Shown here piece after piece: positions 1-7,051 of a stretch of DNA of 29,481 bases. The translations under genes and the position numbers were made by a program. Each line of letters opens with the position of its first letter. Within the stretch, counting starts at the first letter, position 1. The stretch is from Fimenecus sp963590415. Its GTDB lineage: Bacteria; Bacillota; Clostridia; Oscillospirales; Acutalibacteraceae. Below the pieces are notes generated by a model. It saw only the letters and a program-made list of their open reading frames with translations, did no database searches and was not told the origin of the DNA. The stretch is taken from assembly GCA_963590415.1 (NCBI GenBank), contig CAVAPB010000026.1:1-29481 (forward strand), in the 5' to 3' direction.

Positions 1-108
1 TTCCCTTTATCCGCCACAGGCGGCGGTCGCATCTGTTGCCCGTCAGAGGGAGCCTGTATTTGTGCACAAATTATAATTTATACCGTGCAGTTGATATATA
101 ACAAATTA

Positions 109-129
109 GGACAGGGGCGAGCCCTGTCC
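109..129. repeat. GGACAGGG hairpin repeat
   Basis: Perfect 8-bp inverted repeat GGACAGGG/CCCTGTCC with a 5-nt loop, followed by CTACGG. The same unit, with changed loops or stem bases, is at 752-772, 13867-13887 (opposite orientation) and 14663-14682. It always abuts a CTACG-type end. Confidence 0.7.
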
Positions 130-187
130 CTACGGCATGATATGAAATTCAATTTGATTGTAGCGGTTAATTTGCAATATTCCTTTC

Positions 188-207
188 GGCGGGAGCAAGC
201 CCCCGCC
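188..207. repeat. GGCGGGAGCAAGCCC hairpin repeat
   Basis: Inverted repeat GGCGGG/CCCGCC around AGCAAGCC, followed by CTACG. Further copies are at 13924-13943 (opposite orientation) and 14266-14285. The stem differs from the GGACAGGG unit but the flanking CTACG is shared, which suggests related modular elements. Confidence 0.7.
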
Positions 208-510
208 CTACGCTGCGTTTTCGGACATCCGCAAAAGTTGGTAGCGACAGCGAGCCGTCGGGAGGGCGTTTACAACCGAGCAGGCGAGCCGAGCGTGATT
301 TTTGCGGAAAAGGAGGAGTTGCGTAGCGAGTGAGAAACAGCCAAAGGCTGTTGCGAACGATACGGAGCAAACGACGACGCCGTGCGAAGCACCCATAATT
401 CTTCATTATTCATTATTCACTCGCCCGCAAGGGCGCCGCCCCCCGCCGCTTAATTGTTGTTAGTTTATCATAATTTACGGCTAATATGAAATTATAATCA
501 ACGCACGACC

Positions 511-583
511 CGTAGGGGCGACCTGCGGTCGCCCGTCAATTTCTGCTGACATTAAAAACGGGCGAACACAGTTCGCCCCTACG
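511..583. repeat. 73-bp composite palindromic element, copy 1
   Basis: The ends are inverted copies of each other (CGTAGGGGCGA ... TCGCCCCTACG). Inside are two GC-rich arms (GGTCGCCCG and CGGGCGAAC) and an AT-rich centre. The copy at 14418-14490 has the same length and orientation; I count 5 differences in 73 positions, all in the central linker. Both copies are preceded by CAACGCACGACC and followed by an ATATGATATG-like tail. It has the form of a small non-autonomous mobile element or a REP doublet; no transposase is in the window. Confidence 0.7.
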
Positions 584-676
584 ATATGATATGAAATGTA
601 TTTTGATTGTAGCAGTCGATTTTGTGCGGTGCTTCAAGCCGCATAAACAAAATCGGGTACCGCAAGAGGGCAAAGT

Positions 677-723
677 TGTCATTTTTCAAAAGAAAAACGA
701 CAGTTCCCTCGTCAGAGGGAGCC
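677..723. repeat. Double-hairpin repeat, copy 1
   Basis: Two adjacent hairpins: GTCATTTTTC/GAAAAACGAC with an AAAA loop (one G-T pair), then a TCCCTC/GAGGGA stem with a GTCA loop. The same pair is at 14609-14656. A reverse-orientation variant is at 13986-14028, and a partial copy is at 29311-29335. Confidence 0.65.
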
Positions 724-751
724 TGTATTTATCCGACTTTTGCGGATTTTC

Positions 752-772
752 GGACAGCCGCAAGGGCTGTCC
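752..772. repeat. GGACAGCC hairpin repeat
   Basis: Variant of the 109-129 unit with stem GGACAGCC/GGCTGTCC (8 bp) and loop GCAAG, followed by CTACGG. The stem bases changed on both sides, so pairing is preserved. That argues that the folded form matters or that palindromes arise together. Confidence 0.65.
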
Positions 773-917
773 CTACGGTACGCTATAAATTATAATTCGT
801 GCGAAGCACCCGCAATTTTTCATTTTTCATTCTTCATTATTCATTTTTCACTCGCCCGTAAGGGCGCTGCCCCCACCCTACGCTCTAAATGAATATAAAA
901 TTATCCGAGAAATTCCG

Positions 918-936
918 CTCCCTTTACACAAGGGAG
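918..936. repeat. CTCCCTT hairpin just downstream of the hemolysin III gene
   Basis: Stem CTCCCTT/AAGGGAG with loop TACAC. It lies 29 nt past the stop of the last gene of the minus-strand cluster and could slow or end transcription, but no U-tract follows on the minus strand, so I do not call it an intrinsic terminator. The same hairpin is at 14524-14544 and 29165-29183. Confidence 0.55.
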
Positions 937-964
937 GCTGTTATTAACCTGTTTTGAATATCCG

Positions 965-1636
965 TTATACGGTAAAGACATATAAAAACAGCGAGAAGAA
1001 ATGAAGTATCGATCCTGCGAGCACGAAGAAGTGGAACACGCTGTGGAAATACCTTTTCTTTGCGCCGATACCGTAAATTATCGCGCCGACCGTATAGGCT
1101 ATGCCGCCTGCGACAAGTAGGTATACCGCCCTGTGGTCGATACAGCCCCAAAGAATCCTGACGCAGAAGATAATCATCCAGCCGAGCGCAAGATACAGAA
1201 CCATCTGAAGAACCTTTGTCGTATTGAACAGGAAGAAGGTCATAAACATTGCGATTACGACCGTAATCCATGCAACGAGCAAAACCGTGAGTCCCGCCTT
1301 GAAGTTGACGGGCATCAAAACGAGCCACGCGAACGGGGTTATAGTTCCCGCAATCATAAGATATATCATTGAATGGTCGACCATTCGCATTGCCCTTTTG
1401 CCGTTGTTGGGGCGAAGGGCGTGATAAACAGCCGAGCAAGTGTACATTGCAATCATTGTAAGACCGTAAATGAGCGCCGCCACGGCATATTGCCAGGAGC
1501 GCGCCATAAACGCCTTGACAAGACACAAAAGCATAGCGAGCACGGAAAGTCCGCCTCCCACCATATGGCTTATGGAGTTTATCCAATCTTCGGTTCGGGT
1601 GTAATTTGCGAGTTTGATTTTGTCAAGCTTAGACAT
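965..1636 (-). CDS. Hemolysin III family (PAQR-like) membrane protein
   Basis: A 223-residue integral membrane protein with about seven hydrophobic segments. Family signatures are present in order: EDWINSISH near the N-terminus, CSAVYH after the second segment, MVDHSMIY in the third, and HSVFHFFVLAGSILHF near the C-terminus. In the PAQR/HlyIII superfamily these His and Asp residues bind a metal in the membrane, and the family is linked to hydrolase-type activity. The hemolysin name comes from a Bacillus homologue and does not prove toxicity here. The start is supported by AAAGGAG 8 nt upstream of ATG. The first 8 nt (ATGTCTAA) overlap the stop of the flavodoxin gene, which suggests translational coupling. 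It is the last gene of the minus-strand cluster. Confidence 0.88.
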   Translation of the reverse strand: MSKLDKIKLANYTRTEDWINSISHMVGGGLSVLAMLLCLVKAFMARSWQYAVAALIYGLTMIAMYTCSAVYHALRPNNGKRAMRMVDHSMIYLMIAGTITPFAWLVLMPVNFKAGLTVLLVAWITVVIAMFMTFFLFNTTKVLQMVLYLALGWMIIFCVRILWGCIDHRAVYLLVAGGIAYTVGAIIYGIGAKKRYFHSVFHFFVLAGSILHFFSLFLYVFTV

Positions 1637-2123
1637 TGTAATTCTCCTTTACTTTCTCTGCAAATTTTTCGACGCTTTCGTCCGAGAGCGAAAAGCGCCT
1701 GTAAATACCCTTTTCCCTATCTGCCTTAATTACCTTATTTGCTATTATTTTATCAAAACCGCCGAGTTTTTTCAAGTCCAATTCCCCGCCGAAAGTGTCC
1801 GTCACAAGCATCTTTTCAAGAAGCTGCGGCGGCACATTGTGCGAGATATAGTCCTGTGCGTTTTTCTCAAAGCAGTTACAGATGAAAAATGCCGTTTTCT
1901 TTTCGATAAGCACTGAAATGTACGATAGCATAAAGCGGGAAATGTTTCTGTCAACGGTTCCCATTCTGATATAACTGCCGATTATAACCGTGTCGTATTT
2001 TGCAAGGTCAAAGCTTTGCTTTGAGATGTTCACGGTATCGCAGTTTCCGAGCCGCTCCGACAGCATTTGCGCCGCCTTTTCGGTCGAGCCCGTCTTAGTC
2101 GCATATACAATTACAGTTGCCAT
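1629..2123 (-). CDS. Small flavodoxin-domain protein
   Basis: A 164-residue single-domain flavodoxin-like protein. The N-terminus (MATVIVYATKTGSTEK) is a beta strand followed by the TGSTE loop that holds FMN phosphate. VIIGSYIRMG corresponds to the second flavin-contact region. It resembles the flavodoxin_5 group, which includes HemG-type protoporphyrinogen oxidase, but I see nothing specific to haem synthesis and no haem genes nearby, so the electron partner is unknown. GGGGGAT upstream of ATG serves as ribosome site. It starts 12 nt after the cysteine synthase stop and overlaps the next gene by 8 nt. As the neighbour of a sulfur enzyme it could serve a reductive step, but that is inference. 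Confidence 0.82.
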   Translation of the reverse strand: MATVIVYATKTGSTEKAAQMLSERLGNCDTVNISKQSFDLAKYDTVIIGSYIRMGTVDRNISRFMLSYISVLIEKKTAFFICNCFEKNAQDYISHNVPPQLLEKMLVTDTFGGELDLKKLGGFDKIIANKVIKADREKGIYRRFSLSDESVEKFAEKVKENYNV

Positions 2124-2135
2124 TATATCCCCCTG

Positions 2136-3065
2136 TCAGTTATCGAAAAGCACCGTGCTGAAGTATCTTTCTCCCGTGTCGGGAAGTATCGTTACAACGG
2201 TCTTGCCTTTTCCGAGCTTCTTTGCAAGGCGCAGAGCCGCCGCAACATTTGAGCCCGAGGATATTCCGCACAAAAGCCCCTCCTCGCGCGCAAGGCGGCG
2301 TGAGGTTTCAAGCGCCTCCTCATCGGAAATAACGCATATATCCTCGTAAATTTCCGTATTGAGCGTTTTGGGGATAAGCCCGTCGCCGATACCCATCTGA
2401 AGATGCGTACCGATACTGCCGCCCGAAAGAATAGCGGCATGCTCGGGTTCGACCGCCCATATTTTAATGTCGGGGTACTGATTTTTAAGCACCTCGCCCA
2501 CGCCCGAAAGCGTTCCTCCCGTGCCTACGCCCGAGCAAAATCCGTGAACGGGTCCCTCGACCTGCTCAAGGATTTCCATTGCCGTGCGGTACTTGTGAAC
2601 AAGCGGATTGTTCGGGTTTTCAAACTGCTGAGGAATGTATATGTTCTTATCCTTTTTTGCCATATCAAGGGCGGTTTCAAGACAGCCTGCGATACATTTG
2701 CCTATATCGCCGTCATCGTGTATAAGAATAACCTCCGCACCGTACTGCTCGACAAGCTTTCGCCTCTCCTCGCTTACCGAGTCGGGCATAATTATTTTGA
2801 CCTTATACCCCTTTACCGCTCCGACAAGGGCTATGCCTATTCCCTGATTGCCGCTTGTCGGCTCGACTATAACCGAGTCCTTATTGAGCTTGCCCTCTTT
2901 TTCCGCCTGCAAGAGCATATTGTAGGCAACCCTCGTTTTGATACTGCCGCCGATATTGACGCCCTCGTATTTTACAAGGATTTCCGCAGAGCCATCCGGC
3001 ACCATCCTGTTAAGCCTTATCATCGGCGTATGTCCGATAGCCTCCAACACATTGTTATATATCAA
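2136..3065 (-). CDS. cysK: Cysteine synthase-like PLP enzyme (O-acetylserine sulfhydrylase family)
   Basis: A 309-residue fold-type II PLP enzyme. Family function: O-acetylserine plus sulfide gives cysteine plus acetate, in the cytoplasm. Visible features: GGSIKTR with the PLP lysine at K43; the substrate (Asn) loop PTSGNQG at 69-75; the phosphate loop GTGGT near residue 180; GISSGSN; and the C-terminal LPDTGERY. Two changes stand out. The loop usually reads TSGNTG but has Gln at 74, and the usual KDR after the PLP lysine is KTR. Both sit near the substrate, so the acceptor or donor may differ from O-acetylserine and sulfide. The start codon is TTG at 3065, chosen because GGAGGG lies 6 nt upstream (3072-3077). 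It follows the phosphoesterase gene by 14 nt. The family is certain; the exact substrate is less so. Confidence 0.85.
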   Translation of the reverse strand: MIYNNVLEAIGHTPMIRLNRMVPDGSAEILVKYEGVNIGGSIKTRVAYNMLLQAEKEGKLNKDSVIVEPTSGNQGIGIALVGAVKGYKVKIIMPDSVSEERRKLVEQYGAEVILIHDDGDIGKCIAGCLETALDMAKKDKNIYIPQQFENPNNPLVHKYRTAMEILEQVEGPVHGFCSGVGTGGTLSGVGEVLKNQYPDIKIWAVEPEHAAILSGGSIGTHLQMGIGDGLIPKTLNTEIYEDICVISDEEALETSRRLAREEGLLCGISSGSNVAAALRLAKKLGKGKTVVTILPDTGERYFSTVLFDN

Positions 3066-3071
3066 GCTGTT

Positions 3072-3077
3072 CCCTCC
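3072..3077 (-). promoter_or_regulatory. Ribosome site fixing a TTG start
   Basis: GGAGGG on the minus strand, 6 nt before the TTG at 3065. It supports TTG rather than an internal ATG as the start of the cysteine synthase gene. Confidence 0.7.
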
Positions 3078-3079
3078 GA

Positions 3080-4501
3080 TTACCTTTTTACGGCAAGAGT
3101 TTCGTTGTCAAGCTCTCCGCCCGTGAGGATTTCCCTTATTGCCCCGTTAAGCGAAGAAGTGAGATTATTGATTTTTTCGTCCTTGATTTTAAGCCTTTTT
3201 ACCGCCCTGTCGGGAAGTCCGACAAAAGCCGTTACCGCATTGTAATATGACGTTCCCTCGGGATGCTTATGCGAAGCACCGTCAAGCACCGACAAAAGCA
3301 TTTCATTCACTATATCGATTATCTTCTTGTCGGCAAGCTCGTCAAGGTCGGAATTTGAAAAAGTCGTGCCGAGCGTTACGGCGTTTACGATTTTCCCGAG
3401 AGCTTTCACGGACATTTTGTCGGTAACGCACGAAAGCGCTTTGAGCACGGGGCGCAGTTTGAGCGCCGTTTTCCTGCCCATGCCGTACTCCTTCATATCC
3501 TTTACATAATATTCCTTATCGGAATTTTTTGCCGACGACAGTATTCTGCCGACAAGGTTTTGTGCGTGGATTTCAAAGTACCGTGAGGTGTATTTTTCGC
3601 CGTTATAGGTAAAGCCCGCAAGCTTTCGGGTTTCAATTTTAACCTCGTCCCCGTCAGCCGTAAGAGTCACAATGGGCGCAGGATAGCCGACAAGCGAGCC
3701 GACATTTATCTCGTAAAGCTCCTTGCCGCCTTTTGAGGTGTATTTATCAATCCACTGAATGTGGCTGTGCCCGACAAAGAGGAAACGCATACCCGCTTCG
3801 GCAAATTTTTCGATATACATTGCGTGCTTTTTACAGCAGGTGCCGTGGTCGGTTATGAGCGGCGAAATGTGCGGATAGAGCAGATGGTGCTCCATACCGA
3901 TGACCAATTTGCCGCTGTCAGCCTCTTTTTTAATCCTGTCCGTTATCCATTCGAGATGCTCGGGCATAAAGCCGGAATTGCCCTCTCCGTCCTGATCGTC
4001 AATAAGCGAAAAAAGCACGACATCGTTCGGAAATTCGACAATGTACGACGAGGTTCCGAGGTGGGTTATGTATTCCTCCTTCGCCCTGTTCGGTCCGAAA
4101 TTGAAATACATTTCGTGCAATTCCTCGCTTGTAACGGTCTCGACATCGTGGTAAACCCTGTCGCCGACATAACGCCTTGCGTTACCGTCACAGCACCAAT
4201 CATGGGTCGCAAGGGTAACGCAGACTGGAATTTTTTCGGAAAATTTATTGAGCTTTTCAATCATCTCAAGGTGGCTCGCCTTTTCGCCGTCGTCGGATAT
4301 ATCGCCGATTATCATAAGCGCATCGGGATTTATCCCTTTAATCTCTTCGAGTGCGGCGTCTATTATCGCGCCCGTTTCCCTCAAGCATTTCTGGTCCGTT
4401 CCGCTTCGCCTTTCATACGCCTCGCCGCTTGTTCCGAGGGCTTCGGAATAGTGGTGCGTGTCGGCAATGAAAGTGAGCGTTGTTTTTTTACTGTTCTGCA
4501 T
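3080..4501 (-). CDS. Calcineurin-like metallophosphoesterase
   Basis: A 473-residue protein with an N-terminal two-metal phosphoesterase domain (about 7-290) and a C-terminal helical extension of about 180 residues that I do not recognise. Metal-site motifs in order: D14-x-H16 (FIADTHH), GD at 66-67 (GDISDDG), T99-H100-D101, EHH near residue 200, and GHSH near 245. The third motif is normally GNHD/E; here the metal-bridging Asn is replaced by Thr (codon ACC). No signal peptide is seen, so it is probably cytoplasmic. The substrate cannot be inferred from sequence; the family includes phosphodiesterases and phosphatases of nucleotides, lipids and sugars. It overlaps the symporter gene upstream by 14 nt. 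No good ribosome site is near the ATG, so coupled translation is likely. Confidence 0.82.
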   Translation of the reverse strand: MQNSKKTTLTFIADTHHYSEALGTSGEAYERRSGTDQKCLRETGAIIDAALEEIKGINPDALMIIGDISDDGEKASHLEMIEKLNKFSEKIPVCVTLATHDWCCDGNARRYVGDRVYHDVETVTSEELHEMYFNFGPNRAKEEYITHLGTSSYIVEFPNDVVLFSLIDDQDGEGNSGFMPEHLEWITDRIKKEADSGKLVIGMEHHLLYPHISPLITDHGTCCKKHAMYIEKFAEAGMRFLFVGHSHIQWIDKYTSKGGKELYEINVGSLVGYPAPIVTLTADGDEVKIETRKLAGFTYNGEKYTSRYFEIHAQNLVGRILSSAKNSDKEYYVKDMKEYGMGRKTALKLRPVLKALSCVTDKMSVKALGKIVNAVTLGTTFSNSDLDELADKKIIDIVNEMLLSVLDGASHKHPEGTSYYNAVTAFVGLPDRAVKRLKIKDEKINNLTSSLNGAIREILTGGELDNETLAVKR

Positions 4502-5996
4502 TTGCTTTTTTGAGAGCCTCTTTTTCGTGGCGTACCTTAAGCTCTTCTATCATCATATGATGGCTCTTGCCCGAAATATTATAGAACGCCATGGGTATAA
4601 GCATAAGAGCGTAGCCGATTGCGGGAAGAAGCGTTGTCATAAAGAACAGAGCCTTATTTGTTGCCGCATTCTGTATAAGCGAGCCTTCGGTGTGGGAAAT
4701 GTAGCCTGTAAGCGAAAGAATACCGAGTCCGATAGCAGACGAAACCGAGTTTTCAATCTTGCCCGTAAAGGACATAAGCGAAAGCATAACGCCCTCGACT
4801 CTTGTGCCCGTTTTCCACTCGACATAGTCGACGGTCTCGGCTTCCATTTCTTTCTGCATAAGGTTTTTACACTCAAGCGGAATAGCGGTAAGACCTGTGA
4901 AGAGAACCGTGAGAATGCCTATCGGAAGCGAAACCACTTCGCCCGCCTCCTTGCCGAGATAACCGCTGCGGCAGGTAACATAGAACAGGATATGAAGTCC
5001 GATAGCCACAAGACAGCACACTCTGAAGAATTTTCTCGGGTCGGATTTTGTGCCGAGCTTTTCAACGAGCTTCGGAACGCCGATACCTGCGATAAGGAAG
5101 CCCGGGAATGTGATTACATCGATAAACACGTTATATTTCGTTGTGAACATAAGGTCTGCAACGAAGTAGAACGAAACCTGATTTGTAACCTTAACGATAA
5201 GGAAGAAGATATTGGAAAGGAAGAGCATAAGAAGCGGTCTGTTCTGGAAAAGAAGCGAGAAGCACTCTCCGATTGACGGCGACTCCTCGTGGTGAACAGT
5301 CCTCTCCGTCGTGTTCTTGAATGTAAAGCGTGTAAACACAAGTATGCCGATTGCCGAAACACAGCCGCCCGTGAGGTATGCCTTTGCGGTGTGGGTGTTG
5401 AAGTAGGGAAGCCAGCCTGCGCACGCTACGAAAAGTCCGGGTAAAACGCCCGATACGGAGCGGACAATTGAGGACACGCCGTAAAGCTTCGTTCGCTCAA
5501 TTCCGTTCGGCGTAATCGCAAACGCCAAAGCGCCCATGGGAATATCGAAAGCGGTGTATGTAACATCAAGTCCGACAAAAAGGAAGGTTGTCCACGCAAT
5601 GCACATCCAGTCGGGCATCTGCGAGGGAATACCCACGAAGAACAAAATCATTACTGCGGCAATGAACCACGGAGCACGGCGGATATAAGGTCTCATCTGA
5701 CCTTCCTTTGTACGGGTCTTATCGACGATAACGCCCATCACAGGGTCGTTGATAGCGTCAAATATACCGCAGTAAAGTCTTATCTTCGAGGCAAGACCCA
5801 TAGGGTTTGAAAACCTTGAAAACAGTACATTTGTCAAGAAATAGTTGAGGTATTTCGAGCCTGTCATCGAAGTGAACATACCCTGTGCGCCTCTGCCGAG
5901 TGCGTACGAAATAGTTTCACGCCAAGTCAGGTAGGTTTCCTCGCCTACATCTTTTTTGACGATTTTTGAGTCTAAAAATTCTTTTACTTTTGCCAT
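4488..5996 (-). CDS. GPH-family (MelB-like) MFS symporter
   Basis: A 502-residue polytopic protein with about 12 hydrophobic segments. The hallmark is the loop after the second segment, FDAINDPVMGVIVDKTRT, ending in RPY. This is the glycoside-pentoside-hexuronide:cation symporter signature, in which the Asp residues couple the cation. Known members import sugars, glucuronides or pentosides using sodium or protons. The substrate is not shown by sequence. Sitting directly downstream of nucleoside-salvage genes, a nucleoside or pentose derivative is a reasonable guess, and that is inference. The start ATG has AAAGGGGAT upstream. The gene follows the isomerase gene by 11 nt, and its 3' end overlaps the phosphoesterase gene. 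Confidence 0.87.
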   Translation of the reverse strand: MAKVKEFLDSKIVKKDVGEETYLTWRETISYALGRGAQGMFTSMTGSKYLNYFLTNVLFSRFSNPMGLASKIRLYCGIFDAINDPVMGVIVDKTRTKEGQMRPYIRRAPWFIAAVMILFFVGIPSQMPDWMCIAWTTFLFVGLDVTYTAFDIPMGALAFAITPNGIERTKLYGVSSIVRSVSGVLPGLFVACAGWLPYFNTHTAKAYLTGGCVSAIGILVFTRFTFKNTTERTVHHEESPSIGECFSLLFQNRPLLMLFLSNIFFLIVKVTNQVSFYFVADLMFTTKYNVFIDVITFPGFLIAGIGVPKLVEKLGTKSDPRKFFRVCCLVAIGLHILFYVTCRSGYLGKEAGEVVSLPIGILTVLFTGLTAIPLECKNLMQKEMEAETVDYVEWKTGTRVEGVMLSLMSFTGKIENSVSSAIGLGILSLTGYISHTEGSLIQNAATNKALFFMTTLLPAIGYALMLIPMAFYNISGKSHHMMIEELKVRHEKEALKKANAEQ

Positions 5997-6007
5997 AAAT
6001 ATCCCCT

Positions 6008-7051
6008 TTACAGTATTTTATTTATTTCACAGGCAGAGAACACGCCCTTGTCTGTAATATAAGCAGTGATTAAACTGTGGTCCGTGACATCAAACGCCGG
6101 ATTGAGCGCCGCAACGCCGTCGGGCGCCATACGCTTTTTGTAATGCATTTCGGTAACCTCGTCGGGAGAGCGCATTTCTATTTTAATCTCATTTCCCGTC
6201 GGTGTGCTTCTGTCGAAGGTCGATACGGGAGCGCACACATAAAACGGAATGCCGTAGTGCTTCGCAAGTATCGCAACGCCCGAGGTGCCTATCTTATTTG
6301 CAGTATCGCCGTTTGCGGCTATCCTGTCCGCTCCGACAAGCACTGCGTCAACAAGCCCGTTTTTCATAACGAACGAAGCCGCATTGTCGCAGATGAGCGT
6401 TACATCAAGCCCTGCGCTCGCAAGCTCAAAGCAGGTAAGCCTTGCCCCCTGCAAAAGCGGTCGGGTCTCATCGGCGTACACCTTTAGCTTATGACCGTTT
6501 TCGGCGGCAATATATACGGGCGCCAACGCCGTGCCGTATTTTACGCAGGCAAGTCTGCCCGCATTGCAATGAGTGAGAACGGCACTTTTGCCCGCCAAAA
6601 GCCGTGCACCGTACTCGCCTATCCGTCTGCAACGCTCGATGTCATCGTTATGTATCTGCAAAGCCTTGTCCTGCAAGGCTTTTTTGATGTTGTCAAGGCT
6701 TTTGCCTTTACAGAAGAAAAGGGCTTTTTTCATCTCGTCAGCCGCCCAGAAAAGGTTAACTGCGGTCGGCCTTGAGGACAAGATATACTCGCAATTTTCC
6801 GAAAACTCGGCAACAAAGCCCTCGTAATCCGTCTGCTTGCTTTTGTTTGCAAGAACGGACAGTGCGATTGCCGCAGAAACGCCTATGCACGGCGCTCCCC
6901 TGAGCTTTAATTCCTTTATTGCGGAAAATATTTCCTCTTTTTTATCGAGTGCGAGCGTAACGACCTCATTCGGCAGTCTTGTCTGGTCGATTATTACAAG
7001 TTTGTTGTTTTCGGTGTCGTAAGCAACCGTTTCTCCGTGTAAATCAAACAT
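6008..7051 (-). CDS. mtnA: S-methyl-5-thioribose-1-phosphate isomerase
   Basis: A 347-residue member of the eIF2B-related isomerase family. It converts methylthioribose-1-phosphate to methylthioribulose-1-phosphate in MTA salvage. Visible motifs: RGAPCIG at 51-57 (phosphate site), THCNAG with C162, ADETRP at 193-198, VGADRI with D242, and NKIGT at 252-256. C162 and D242 correspond to the catalytic Cys/Asp pair of characterised MtnA. Ribose-1,5-bisphosphate isomerases are relatives, but the overall length and the adjacent MTA deaminase and nucleoside phosphorylase favour MtnA. The first 8 nt (ATGTTTGA) overlap the phosphorylase stop, a coupled start with GGAG about 10 nt upstream. No mtnB, mtnC, mtnD, mtnK or class II aldolase gene is in the window. 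Confidence 0.9.
   Translation of the reverse strand: MFDLHGETVAYDTENNKLVIIDQTRLPNEVVTLALDKKEEIFSAIKELKLRGAPCIGVSAAIALSVLANKSKQTDYEGFVAEFSENCEYILSSRPTAVNLFWAADEMKKALFFCKGKSLDNIKKALQDKALQIHNDDIERCRRIGEYGARLLAGKSAVLTHCNAGRLACVKYGTALAPVYIAAENGHKLKVYADETRPLLQGARLTCFELASAGLDVTLICDNAASFVMKNGLVDAVLVGADRIAANGDTANKIGTSGVAILAKHYGIPFYVCAPVSTFDRSTPTGNEIKIEMRSPDEVTEMHYKKRMAPDGVAALNPAFDVTDHSLITAYITDKGVFSACEINKIL

Larger units (their letters stand above)
1..960. repeat. Intergenic repeat block L, no gene
   Basis: No credible gene lies in this stretch: the reading frames found are short and built of repeat sequence. It is a mosaic of GC-rich hairpins (listed separately) joined by AT-rich linkers such as TGAAAAATGAATAATGAA. 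Every unit recurs in the blocks at 13738-14720 and 29145-29460, in either orientation. The left edge (1-62, TTTATCCGCCACAGGCGG followed by GTCAGAGGGAGCC) matches 14170-14226, so the window starts inside a repeat. A long hairpin at 617-655 (CGATTTTGT ... ACAAAATCG around an inner GCGG/CCGC arm) matches 14118-14156. This looks like a REP/MITE-like intergenic family; the family name is not known to me. Confidence 0.75.

Noticed and set aside
85..333. An 82-codon frame inside repeat block L
   Set aside because: Composed of hairpin repeats; no ribosome site; translation has no protein-like pattern.
918..936. Terminator for the 11-gene minus-strand cluster
   Set aside because: The hairpin is well placed but is not followed by a T-tract on the minus strand and belongs to a repeat family.
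1..960. Possible CRISPR array
   Set aside because: Repeats differ in sequence and orientation and spacing is irregular; no cas genes are in the window.
924..1586. A 220-codon minus-strand frame overlapping the hemolysin III gene in another frame
   Set aside because: The overlapping frame has all PAQR motifs and a good start; this one is Arg/Gly-rich with no recognisable motif.
2403..3245. A 280-codon plus-strand frame opposite the cysteine synthase gene
   Set aside because: Antisense shadow of a well-recognised enzyme, with no ribosome site or family resemblance.
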